Positions 29,401-37,558 of a stretch of DNA of 64,000 bases are shown here, one piece after another. Every line of letters begins with the position of its first letter. The stretch's first letter is position 1. The stretch is from Hymenolepis diminuta (lineage: Eukaryota > Platyhelminthes > Cestoda > Cyclophyllidea > Hymenolepididae), in the NCBI GenBank assembly GCA_900708905.1, contig CAADRB010000021.1, positions 522,258-586,257 of the forward strand. The letters are read 5' to 3'. The notes under the pieces are model-generated. The model was not told the origin of the DNA and did not search any database. It saw only the letters and a program-made list of their open reading frames with translations. A program made the position numbers and the translations under genes.

Positions 29401-32400
29401 AGAGATTAATTACTACAGAAAATAGAGAGAAGATACGTAATACAATAAAAAAGTAGGATGGCAAGGAGTAGATTAAAATCACAAGACAAAAATAAAGGAG
29501 AAAAAGCAATAAAAAATCTGATTTTCACGACTTCAAATCTGTATTAAGTCGTATTAAGGAACGTAAGACTTTCAATATTATATTGGAAAGGAAAGCAGAT
29601 CTTAGAACCAACAATCCTGGAACCTACGACTTCTGCATAGACCAGATTGTGAGTATCCACCACTTTGTTCCTAAGGCCCTCATAGTTTGAGCAGTTGAAG
29701 CTCAGCTATAAAAAAAGGCTTCTTTCTGTCAAAAAGAGTTTTTATTTTCTTGCAATTTCACATTCCCGCGTTCCACACACCTGGTATCAGAAGGCATATA
29801 AGATTGGGTGGATTTACATGGTTATTACTCAGTATAAACTGCAATTTGCAAATAGTATAGTTTACCTCATAATAGCAAAGAAACTCTACTGATAAACGTT
29901 CTCCTTAATTCATATATGACATGGACTAGGTTGAGTCACTCAAGGTAGACTTAGAAATAATACTATTTAAGTTTTCTCTCTTATCTGGCTATGAAGAAGA
30001 AGGCACCAATTAGTTTGACGCAGCAAATTAGGTATGAGAGAAAAATGAGGTGGGTATAAAATAACGGGGCAATTAAGGTCACTCTAGGTAGGGGGAAGGT
30101 TTTAATTAAGTTAACAGATGAAAGCAGCGGAAATAATGAATCGAATAAGGGAAATAAGGAGGTAACCTAATTGAGTATTCAGCTAATCAAGGTAGACTAA
30201 TAATAAAATCACGCTGATTTATAATATAATTAAATTTTAAAATTCAAAACAAGGGTAAGGAATCAAATCTTCACAAATAGGACATTAAGATAATACAACT
30301 ATTGTTGATTTTTTACAAACACTCTGTCTGCATTGTCTTAATGCTGGGAAATACAGTTTCCATAGCTAGAATACAGTACATTCAAGGAAAAGGATAAAAC
30401 ACTTGATTAGTAAAAGAGACTATAAATACGGGTACAAATCGGTTCATTTTACTAATATTCAGGATCAAAACACCACCGGACTGATAACATAATTTGTGCC
30501 AAATAATTGTCAAGATGTCAGGAGCGGAGTGCGCCAGCATATTGATAAGGGTGACGGTCAACGTAGGACTACTTGCAGGAATCGCACATCTCGAGACAAA
30601 ACAAACGCTGTGGCTTTGAGCTCTTTTTGTCAGAATATGGGCTTATACCCCAAAGTACCTATTTGTCATATCAAATGGGTCCAAATAAATACTAATAATC
30701 CAAGGCGATGGAGAACTCTTACTCCCTAATGTCGGATGTTAAGACAAGAGATATGGGTTCCATACAAATTCAACATAAATGAAGCAGTTAATAGGTCAAT
30801 TTTCGATGATGAATTAAGAAGCTCATAATTTTACCCTTACGTATAATCTGAGATGAAGTAAACAAGGAAGAATATGTGACTATAAAAATATCGTTTTGCA
30901 GATAAGACCCGCAAAATAGTGCAATTTCACGATTAAGAGGTACATCTATTAGTGATTACTGACAATATACAGTGATACAGAGGATGTTAACATTAACCGA
31001 AGTAGGAAGCAAATAATTGGAAGCAATATCTGGGAGATTTAAGTAAGTATCGATTTTAAACACATATATGATTTTACTAGGGGGTATTATTCCTACTCCT
31101 TTTTTAGAGCAAGACAGAAATAAACAATGCACATGAAGAAATCATTCGATAAAACACAAACAAAAGGACCATCAATAAATGCAATTTTAGCAGATCAAGG
31201 GACACCGATTCACTTTTAACGATTATTAATATCGGATTACAAGGGAGAAATAAAACGTAACGAGATTGTTAATAACTTGGAAGTAGATAAAGAAGGTAAA
31301 GAGATTGATCAAGTAATGTTTCGTCACATAAACGTAAAACAGTAACTTTTCGACATGAGTCTAATAGCTTTGAAGGCATTTTGAGACACCTATACAACAG
31401 TTAACGCGCTCAACATTTTAGAAGACTAGCATTGAAAGGAGATGTTTGTGTGTAGAAGGTGATCAGTGTGGAAATAATCGAACCACCTTTCATTAACTCG
31501 TTTTACGCCCTCTACATACTAGATCAAAAATAGTGCTGATTAAACAAAAGAACCGGTATTGTTAACAATGATATAGGTGGAGCACAAATACCACACAGCA
31601 TGCGTACTCATAAGAGTTTGAATTTATGTCATATAAAGGGGTGTAGCAACAGGAGCAGAGTGCGAGATCATTAGTAGAAGTACTTAAGTAAAAAAACAAC
31701 TGGATTCCTCAACCTGATGTATATATGTAATGTGATATGATGTAAGGGAAGATTAGTCAGCGAATTAATAATCTTGTTTTGAATTTGGAGGATAACAATT
31801 AAGTGTAATAATGAGAAGTTGAGAGCCTTAGGTATGTTTTAATACACCATTACATAGCAATATAAACATCTTCTGAGAAAAAGCTTACTCTGGAGGAGAG
31901 AAGACATTCACAGAAAGATCACTGGGGACACAGCTGCGGAGATCACTCAGCCTAAAAAAAGAAAAAAAAAATAACCACGTTTATATTTTCTAAGGAGACA
32001 GTAATGCTAACTCCATATTATAAAATTGTCCGTTGCCAAAGATGATCACAGATGATTGAAAAATAAATACTGCTGAAAAATTTACAGTAGTAATTCTAAA
32101 ATTTCGCAGTAAAAGCTCCTAATTTGAAGCTGGAGTGAGAACTACGAATATTAGGCTAATTGAAAGAAAAAAATCAAGCAAAACTGACGAGCTAACGTGA
32201 GGAGTATAAACAAGTAAATAATTTTACTTTAAGCTCAATCAACATTAAATATTAATGGAAACATGAATCCATTTCTTGGCTTAACTCATAATAGCAATTA
32301 CAATTCTTTATTTATAGGTATTTCACTGCCTTGAATAATAAATAAAAACTATGAAGCCGATCCTTTAAAATATAACTGTCTATGCCTCAATATAATCGTA

Positions 32401-35400
32401 GTGTGAACTCTGAACATTAACTAGACAAGCTCATAGCAACAATGCAAATGAACAAATTTTAATGAAGCTAAATAAAAGTGCAAAATATGTGCAAATTATT
32501 ATTATTAGTTATTTATATCTAAGACACCTGTCAAGCTGTTTCAATGTAATGTTTTAATATTTTTTCCCAATCATGTAGCGAGTCAATTTCACATTCAAAT
32601 AAAACCCAATAAAATACAGCATGTGAAACTAAAAGATAAAATACACATTTAACATCCGAAGCATCATTTTGGTGAGTTAACACAGATGTGAAAGTTTTAA
32701 TCATAAATTATCAACATGGAATATTAAGCAATTGGAAATCTCAACAAATGCTCCTCAAAAGTTGATCTTTACGTGGTGACACAACAAATTTGACAAGAAA
32801 CAACTTCTGATGAATGCGCGCATTCCGTATTCTTCGAGTCAATAAATTGGGGGTAGTTTTCAGGCATCTTTAAGATGTCCAAGGGAAATCAGATAATCGT
32901 TCATCATCTGCATAACTACCTACCTACCCTAAACATACAGAAGATATGGAGGAGATATTTTAATTGCATTTCAATCCAACAAAAACCTGAAAAAAGCAAT
33001 TTGATAGATTCTATATATTTTATCTTAATTCCAAGCGCTGTCTCACACTCTGTTATGAGTCTTTTTATCTCAGCTAGATTTAAAATTTAGCTATATCAAT
33101 TCTGCCATGTGAAGAGCATATAAGATGGTCAGTATCACGTTATAACTCTATGATTTCTCAACCTTGGGGAGAAAAAATGAGTTGAGGTGGCAGGACTATC
33201 ATAATCAACCGATCGATAAGAACCGGACAGAAATGAGAAGAATTTGCCCAGAAATCTAGGTGACAAATCATGAAATTTTTATTTTGAAACCTGAACTGCC
33301 AATTAAGTAAATACTATCTGAATCCCAAAATCAACTGAATAAGACCCCTTGGTACCCTGACTTTACTCCCAACACCTCTTCGTGTCCCTTTATTTTATTT
33401 ACTGAAATTACGGTTAATCGGTTTCTGTCTCTTACAATGAAAAATTGTTAAATATTTATGCTTTGCTATGAATTATAATTTAATAATAAAAATTAAAAAT
33501 ATTACCATCCACTGTCAGTTATTCTTCTTAAATAACCTAACAAGTCATCTGAAGCTAATTCTTTGATTATTTTCTGTCACTCATGTAAACAGAAAACGCT
33601 AGAGAAACTCAATCAATAAATTGAAAGAAAATAACATTTGCAAATAAATATTTAAAAAGAAGTTCATATAGAACACACAACTAACATACGGAACACCATT
33701 CAAATGATTATTTGTTACTCTACTCCACTATAACCAGATGTGAAGACATCAGTAAAAATCTTCAGTCTCAATTAGAAATTTCGGCAAATACTCCTTAAAG
33801 GAGTCACCCATCTTGGATTTTAAAAGTGACACCTGGGTGTATGTATTCCATAACCACCTAGTCAATAAACTGGGGTATTTCTTCCAGATTTACAGCTTTA
33901 TATATTAACCCTATATATGGGTGTCCTTCAAATTGAAAGTGATATTTTAATCCAACAACGGACTGCAAAAGAGATTCGGTCATGTTGTTATGAACCTCAT
34001 TATAATACAAATGACTTAATAAAAAATATTCATGGTAAGAATAAATATACAAATAGGATTTTTGTAAAATCCTGCACTTACACTCTTTCCCTATATCCTG
34101 GGAACTTTGAGTTGCCTCCAATAAGGACAATATTAGCCATAGCACCGGGTCGAACAGCTGGCGGAAGGCGTTCAGTGAGGAGGTACTGAGAGGCCTCTGA
34201 GACTCCCATTTCCGAATAACCCACGTCAGAGGGATGGAAGAGTAACTCGGGCACAGTAAAGCGCTCATTGTTGAGCCGGAGTGTGTATCCTTGGAGTTTG
34301 GCCCGTTCTGCAGCATCCTTGGGCTTCTCAGAGGGAGGTCGCAGATAACCACGATGTACGTCAATGTAGTCAGGCAGAACGTACTCGCAGGCTATGGTGG
34401 TATGGGAAGATTCACGGGACCTTAAGGGGAACAGAGAGCAAAGCTTCAGCAATCTAAATTTTCATCCTTAAGAAGCAGTTTTCTTCCGAATTAGAGAATC
34501 GGACGGCAAATTCATCCGAACTTTACTTCATACTCAGAAAGAATATAATAGTTCCAAGGTAGAGATGAAGTAAACCACAATTTTGCTTTAGTGCCTTGAA
34601 ATTAACGTCAACTGTGAAAGGGAATAAGAATTATGGAATAGAATCAAAATAGTCCAATAAAGCTAGTATATATGTGCATAAATAGATGGTTAAGCTTCGA
34701 TTGAGGCCTCAGATGGCACCTAAGTAGACCGGATGCTGTGAAACTGTAGCAGTTCAATCTCTTTCGGTAGTCACTTAACTCTGTGCTTTCAATTGCTGGT
34801 AAACGCCAACCGCTTATCATCAACTTCCTCAGATGCAGAAAATGTGAGTTATATCCTATCTTAAAATAGATAGGTATACTTTCTCCTTTAATCAATCTAT
34901 TCATCAAACAATCATAATATGATATCACTTTCCGTCCTCTTTCATTGGAGTTTGAAACTAACAGGATAGCAACTTAATTATATCGGATTGCCGTTTATAT
35001 TTTTTAAAAGGGGAAACCAAAGTGATCTTGAATTATGAAAACAGTAAACGGAAAATAAAAGATCTCGATTTTAAATATTTACTTTCCTTAATATAATCAT
35101 TCAACTACAATTTTTGTAATAACATATGACCAGTACAAGAGAATCAATGCTACTAAAGTAGAAAACGAAAAAAGGCATGTATGAACAAGGAAAAGCCATC
35201 AATAGCAGATGATGAGAAAAGAAATGTTTTCAAGGGCACACTCACCTAACTTTTGACTCCACTTTATCTTTATATGACCTTAAAATAAAAATTTGAATAA
35301 ATAAACGAACTTACCCAATACATTAATGAATGTCAGTTCATACTAAAAGACATTTGAAGCAATAAAACAAAGCAAACGAATAAAAAAATATAACCAATGT

Positions 35401-36469
35401 ATGTCCTTACGAAATTTCTAGACCATCTTGAATTCAGACTCAACAATAAAATACTGACATTAAATCAGATTAATAAAAAATAAAAGGAATATGGTCAATG
35501 TTTGCTCAATTTTTTAAAATACCCAGGCCCCTATTAAAAGGAGTAACTAACAGTAGACTGGCATTTAATTTCGCTTAGTAAAACATCAAATTCACATAAT
35601 TTAGCATAAATGATATATACAAGCGAACAAAACTTACTTGGCATGAGCAAGATCCTTCCAGAAGTCTTTCGAAACGAAGCAAGCATCTTCTTTGCACTGA
35701 TTCATAATATAAATCTCACTCCTGACATCCAGTTGACGATATGAAGTAACCTCGATCAGACGATTTGTCAAGATTTTACCTCCAACACAAAGTCTAATAA
35801 GTACAATTTTAGAATACATTTTTTTACCTGAGCGCGAATTCCTTCATTAATTTTCCGTCAACCATAGGAAGGATATGAGTGAAAGAATATCCACTGTCAA
35901 TAACGAATGTGTAACGAGAGATACGCTGGTTTGTTTCAGCTCTGTATTTATAGGTGGCGAAAAATGCAGCTGATATAAGAAAATAAAATCGAAATATGAA
36001 ATTACGATTAGCCCGGATAAGTCCGGCAACATGATATTCCTCAAAGAAGAGTTCATTTAAAGTTTCCTTAGTCGAAGAGAAGTTGAAGTAAGGCTCAGTA
36101 ATGAAGAGATTTAAGTTTGAATAATCCAGAGATTTCTAAAATTCAGCAAGTGGTAAAAATACGCAAAACCTTACGGAATTAAGATAGCCTCCCAAAACAC
36201 AATCGAGTATTTGCTTCTGAGTATCCCAATTATTGATATAGCCCTTTTTGAATGGATATGTTCCAAATAAACCAGACAGATTTTTACATTCTTCAACCTC
36301 ATTTCCAATAAAATTTCGCCCGGAAACATTCTTCGAACGGTAAATGCAATTATCAGCACAACTAAAAGGTTTAAAGTCGGAAAATTGAGTACTTAGGATC
36401 CTTTTCGGAAGACAATCCATATTTTATAGAACCGCCACCCAAATCTACAACTAAAGTGGGGGATGACAT
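8295..36469 (-). CDS. ACTR6: Actin-related protein 6 (ARP6/ACTR6), spliced gene
   Basis: ARP6 is a nuclear actin-like subunit of the SWR1/SRCAP remodelling complexes that place histone H2A.Z in chromatin. Exons found on the minus strand (high to low coordinate): 36469-36393, 36361-36175, 36135-36006, 35969-35828, 35793-35638, 35278-35246, 34420-34082 and 8430-8295. Their phases join consistently. Without the missing exon the frame is 400 codons including the stop; the human protein is about 396 residues. The actin-fold nucleotide motifs are visible: DLGGGSIKYG (phosphate 1, residues 9-18), DSGYSFTH (phosphate 2, 156-163) and IVLIGGNSKFPGY (adenosine, about 339-351). The family signatures GLFGTYPFKKGYINNWD, ITEPYFNFSS, VGGKILTNRL, NERFTVPELLF, TYAWQGG and EENGHSYCEEKF are all present. 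About 20 residues between RERV and PQTYAW are missing, so one short exon probably lies unseen in the last intron. The gene is head to head with plastin. Confidence 0.93.
9270..9690 (+). repeat. SINE-like fragments (head remnant plus body)
   Basis: GTCGGTGGCACC near 9284 matches the start of the tRNA-like head at 54853. The segment 9566-9690 matches the SINE body at 28550-28660 through GGTCAACAAGAG, a TGTGAGTTTCTC segment and GATTCCAGGATA. About 250 bp lie between the two pieces, so this copy is disrupted or is two fragments. A minus-strand open frame at 9264-9572 is a by-product. Confidence 0.5.
10420..11250. other. Purine-rich and CpG-containing intronic island
   Basis: Long GA-rich stretches, repeated TGTGGG/GTGGTG patches and scattered CG dinucleotides stand out from the AT-rich intron. 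The block ends with the (CCT)10 run. Open frames here are low-complexity and were not called as genes. It could be a regulatory island or an old purine-rich repeat; the sequence cannot decide. Confidence 0.35.
11221..11250 (+). repeat. (CCT)10 microsatellite
   Basis: Ten uninterrupted CCT units on the plus strand, inside the ARP6 last intron. Confidence 0.95.
13905..14025 (-). repeat. tRNA-Gly-like SINE head, minus strand
   Basis: The reverse complement aligns with 54851-54970: GCGCAGCGGTCAA near the A box, ACGTTCGATGTCC as B box, then GGAATGGCCAAC shared downstream. It lies 180 bp upstream of mariner copy 1. No recognisable SINE body was seen attached. Confidence 0.6.
14206..15501 (+). mobile_element. 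Mariner-type transposon relic, copy 1
   Basis: A 1296-bp element with terminal inverted repeats CAAGGTGCGTAAGGTATCT (14206-14224) and, at the other end, the inverse of CAGAGTGCGTAATGCATCT (15483-15501). TA dinucleotides flank it at 14204-14205 and 15502-15503, as expected for Tc1/mariner insertion. Inside is a dead transposase. The core 14315-15430 is almost identical to 60516-59401 in inverted orientation, whereas the ends are not. The 3' end also has an extra inverted copy of the terminal motif (AGTGCGTAA at 15465, TTACGCACT at 15490), making a hairpin. Confidence 0.88.
14299..15318 (+). pseudogene. Mariner transposase, inactivated (copy 1)
   Basis: A mariner-family transposase would cut and paste the element at TA sites. 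The N-terminal part ([23 protein letters not shown]) resembles the helix-turn-helix region. [17 protein letters not shown] and NSLDYYVW carry the three catalytic Asp positions of the DDE/D domain, with 40 residues between the second and third. [14 protein letters not shown] and VVEKESNKH are typical mariner motifs. The frame is broken by several TGA stops (first at 14698) and by apparent paired frameshifts around 14930-14965, so no active enzyme is expected. Copy 2 has the same lesions. Confidence 0.9.
16560..16720. other. GC-richer intronic island
   Basis: A short block with GCGGGCAGTGCACAGCACAG, CCCGCGTGG and CCCGGGCGAACTGAGC amid AT-rich intron. No exon or RNA structure was recognised. It may be a regulatory element or a fragment of older inserted DNA. 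Confidence 0.3.
17020..17115 (+). repeat. Dispersed repeat family E, copy 1
   Basis: AACTTAAGGGAAGAAGGATG with following CATAGGCAGAACAGA matches 23685-23735 (AACTTAAGGGAAGAAAGATG, CATAGACATAACAGA) in the same orientation. Only about 60-100 bp are alignable by eye. Confidence 0.5.
18362..18372 (+). repeat. Poly-G tract (11 G)
   Basis: Uninterrupted run of 11 G in AT-rich intron. A comparable run of 12 lies at 7829-7840. Confidence 0.9.
18575..18805 (+). repeat. Purine-rich repeat family C, copy 1
   Basis: One of three spaced copies (see 19335-19605 and 20390-20615). Shared blocks in order are a GA-rich start with AGATA/GCAACT, a GTGCCCT motif, a purine-rich middle, then CTTTGAATTATCTGTTAGGAGAAAGA. 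The copies are strongly diverged. Confidence 0.5.
19335..19605 (+). repeat. Purine-rich repeat family C, copy 2
   Basis: Middle copy, with TGTGCCCTCC near 19444 and CTTTGAATTATCTAATAAGA near 19562. An open frame of 124 codons (19267-19641) overlaps it. That frame has no recognisable domain, is Lys/Ser-rich and shares its sequence with non-coding copies, so it is not called as a gene. Confidence 0.5.
20390..20615 (+). repeat. Purine-rich repeat family C, copy 3
   Basis: Third copy, with AGATAGCAACTG, GTGTGCCCTG and GCTTCAGATAATCTGACAGG in the family order. Spacing between copies is about 0.8-1.0 kb. This suggests an old tandem array or repeated insertion. Confidence 0.45.
20844..20861 (+). 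repeat. (AG)n microsatellite
   Basis: An uninterrupted AG dinucleotide run in the ARP6 last intron. Confidence 0.9.
23640..23740 (+). repeat. Dispersed repeat family E, copy 2
   Basis: Second copy of the family at 17020-17115, same orientation, about 6.6 kb away. Confidence 0.5.
26982..26995. repeat. (AT)n microsatellite
   Basis: A short AT dinucleotide run between A and T homopolymer stretches. Confidence 0.85.
27530..27645 (+). repeat. Dispersed repeat family D, copy 1
   Basis: Aligns with 61610-61720 in the same orientation: TGTTTTCTCCCAATGTATAA against TGTTCTCTCCAAATATACAT, then CCGCT, TCTCCTT and a GTGGTGGTGAAATT / GTAGTAGTGGAGTT pair. Diverged, no coding capacity. One copy is in the ARP6 intron, the other in the plastin last intron. 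Confidence 0.5.
28450..28665 (+). repeat. SINE copy with tRNA-like head and body
   Basis: The most complete copy. The head (about 28455-28520) has GACGCTGTGGTCAAC in the A-box position and GAGATCGATGCCC in the B-box position. The body (28550-28660) has CTCCGGTCAGCAAGAG, a CATAAGGGCAATTCTAGG segment and CTTCCCTTTACT. The body matches 9566-9690 and 54061-54165. No poly(A) tail or target-site duplication was recognised. Confidence 0.6.
32683..32990 (+). repeat. Dispersed repeat family F, copy 1
   Basis: Aligns with 33735-33970 in the same orientation through AGATGTGAA, ATGCTCCTCAAAAG, AGTCAATAAATTGGGG and GATATTTTAATTG followed by CAATCCAACAA. A 71-codon open frame at 32875 is within the repeat and not called. 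Confidence 0.55.
33735..33970 (+). repeat. Dispersed repeat family F, copy 2
   Basis: Second copy, about 1 kb downstream of the first: AGATGTGAAGA, ATACTCCTTAAAGG, AGTCAATAAACTGGGG, GATATTTTAATCCAACAACG. It ends about 110 bp from the ARP6 exon at 34082. Confidence 0.55.
34082..34420 (-). CDS. ACTR6: ARP6 exon with nucleotide-binding core
   Basis: The minus-strand acceptor CCCCTTAAG precedes 34420 and the donor GTAAGT follows 34082. It encodes residues 243-355, including CEYVLPDYIDVHRGY, LRLNNERFTVPELLF, SDVGYSEMGV and the adenosine motif IVLIGGNSKFPGYRERV. The insert EKPKDAAERAKLQGY matches the family's variable loop. It enters and leaves in phase 2. Confidence 0.93.
35246..35278 (-). CDS. 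ACTR6: ARP6 33-nt micro-exon
   Basis: A 33-nt exon between the acceptor TTTTATTTTAAG and the donor GTGAGT, encoding SYKDKVESKV with shared codons at both ends. Joining it keeps the frame and gives AHAK-SYKDKVESKVR-SRESSH, which fits the variable segment before YVLPDY in ARP6. The flanking introns are 359 and 825 nt. Confidence 0.82.
35638..35793 (-). CDS. ACTR6: ARP6 exon (VGGKILTN region)
   Basis: Encodes residues 180-230 with VGGKILTNRLIEVTSYRQLD and NQCKEDACFVSKDFWKDL, a conserved part of subdomain 4. Acceptor TTGTACTTATTAG, donor AA-GTAAGT, phase 2 in and out. Confidence 0.93.
35828..35969 (-). CDS. ACTR6: ARP6 exon (DSGYSFTH region)
   Basis: Encodes residues 132-179, including FVIDSGYSFTHILP, the phosphate-2 loop of the actin fold. 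The upstream intron is 36 nt and the downstream one 34 nt. Confidence 0.93.
36006..36135 (-). CDS. ACTR6: ARP6 exon (ITEPYFNF region)
   Basis: Encodes residues 89-131, with NLFITEPYFNFSSTKETLNE and LFFEEYHVAGLIRAN. The flanking introns are 39 nt (36136-36174) and 36 nt (35970-36005). Confidence 0.93.
36175..36361 (-). CDS. ACTR6: ARP6 exon 2
   Basis: Encodes residues 26-88, with NCIYRSKN, SGLFGTYPFKKGYINNWD and TQKQILDCVLGG. It follows a 31-nt intron (36362-36392); without removing that intron the frame runs into a stop after 34 codons. Confidence 0.92.
36393..36469 (-). CDS. ACTR6: ARP6 exon 1 with start codon
   Basis: Encodes MSSPTLVVDLGGGSIKYGL, aligned with the N-terminal phosphate-1 loop of actin-related proteins. 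ATG is at 36469-36467, and no in-frame Met lies between it and the candidate acceptor at 36535. It ends with AA before a GTACTC donor. Confidence 0.9.
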
Positions 36470-37495
36470 TGGGCTATCAACACATGAGAAAGACTGAAGG
36501 TTGATTGGCAGGTTCAAAATTAATTTCAACGACCCTGAGATATAAGAAAAAAATTATAAGGTCAAAGAAAGTGTATCGTAATTAGGACTTAGGTATATTT
36601 TCAATTAAAATGCATGATATATTAAATTTAAATAACATAACTCGAAAATAAGTGTAGAGTATCACAAAATTCCTTCATTAAAAATTAATAATAAAAGTCA
36701 CAATGGTATTCTCTCAATTTTCTGCAAGTTTCCAAGGTTATTTGTTTTATTCGAGCTAACCGATAAGTGCATAATATACTTGTGAATATTCAACTGCACT
36801 ACTTAGTATCATTACCCATCCTTTTTTAATGTCATTCGATTAGTAGTTTACTCCTTTTCTCATATATCCTGACACCAAGACGATAATTACCCTCATACAA
36901 TACTAACATCTTGTGAAACATTTATAGAGTCTCTTTAGCTACTTGGTAAATTTTGAATTAATTTTATTGATTTACATAGATTTAGTAGACTGAATTTTCC
37001 ATTGGAATGAGGAAAAAATATATTCATTATTTTAGCTTAATGAGTACAAGCAAATTGGATAGTGTTGCCATGAATGGAGTAGTTTTTCCCATTTTCTATT
37101 CATTTTGAGGACTAAATTTCCAACTCATTCAATTGGAATTCTCCTAAATTCCACTTACACTTAAAACTCGGATATCAAAAAAGTTAAAAAATGGGAGAAA
37201 ATTATTAATCACATATTTATCTTACTGAATATTCACTCAGATAAATATTTCTAATTTTTCTTTTTTATTAAATCGCAGAATACAGTGAAATATGATTACT
37301 GAAATGTTATAGTAAGTTAGAAACAATAACTAAATAAATTTTGCCTAATAATAAAATTTACAATATTTGTTATTATTTCTTATAAATCGGAAATGCATAT
37401 ATTTATCTTATTTAAAGCCATGAATAATCCAATTGGTCGTCCTTGAGATAATTGGAGCACCTTTTCGACATTCCGGCTTCACCGAAGAAGTGACT
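36470..37495. promoter_or_regulatory. Shared upstream region of ARP6 and plastin
   Basis: 1026 bp separate the start codons of two divergent genes, so both promoters should lie here or overlap. The sequence is very AT-rich; no single TATA or initiator site can be picked confidently. On the minus strand a pyrimidine tract followed by CTCAG ends at 36535, 66 bases before the ARP6 ATG; it looks like an acceptor for a 5' UTR intron or a spliced leader. Confidence 0.5.
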
Positions 37496-37558
37496 ATGGG
37501 ATCTCGTGACGAGAGGCAACCTGCCAAATATTCAGACTTGCTTACAGTTTTCAATCTG
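37496..37558 (+). CDS. Plastin exon 1
   Basis: Encodes the start [23 protein letters not shown] 37496 is the first in-frame Met after an upstream in-frame stop near 37420. Donor GTACGT; the next intron is 33 nt. Confidence 0.85.

Larger units (their letters stand above)
8431..34081 (-). other. ARP6 last intron, 25.6 kb
   Basis: The minus-strand donor is GTAAGT directly below the exon ending at 34082; the acceptor is TTAACTTCAG at 8440-8431. The intron holds mariner copy 1, SINE pieces and several diverged repeats. No other gene was recognised. A short ARP6 exon (phase 2 to phase 2, expected near 60 nt) should lie here but was not located by eye, so this may be two introns. Confidence 0.75.

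Noticed and set aside
30496..30729. 77-codon plus-strand open frame with Cys and basic residues
   Set aside because: No family resemblance, no context; isolated in the ARP6 intron.
36171..36359. 62-codon minus-strand open frame overlapping ARP6 exon 2
   Set aside because: Out-of-frame shadow of the exon whose protein matches ARP6.
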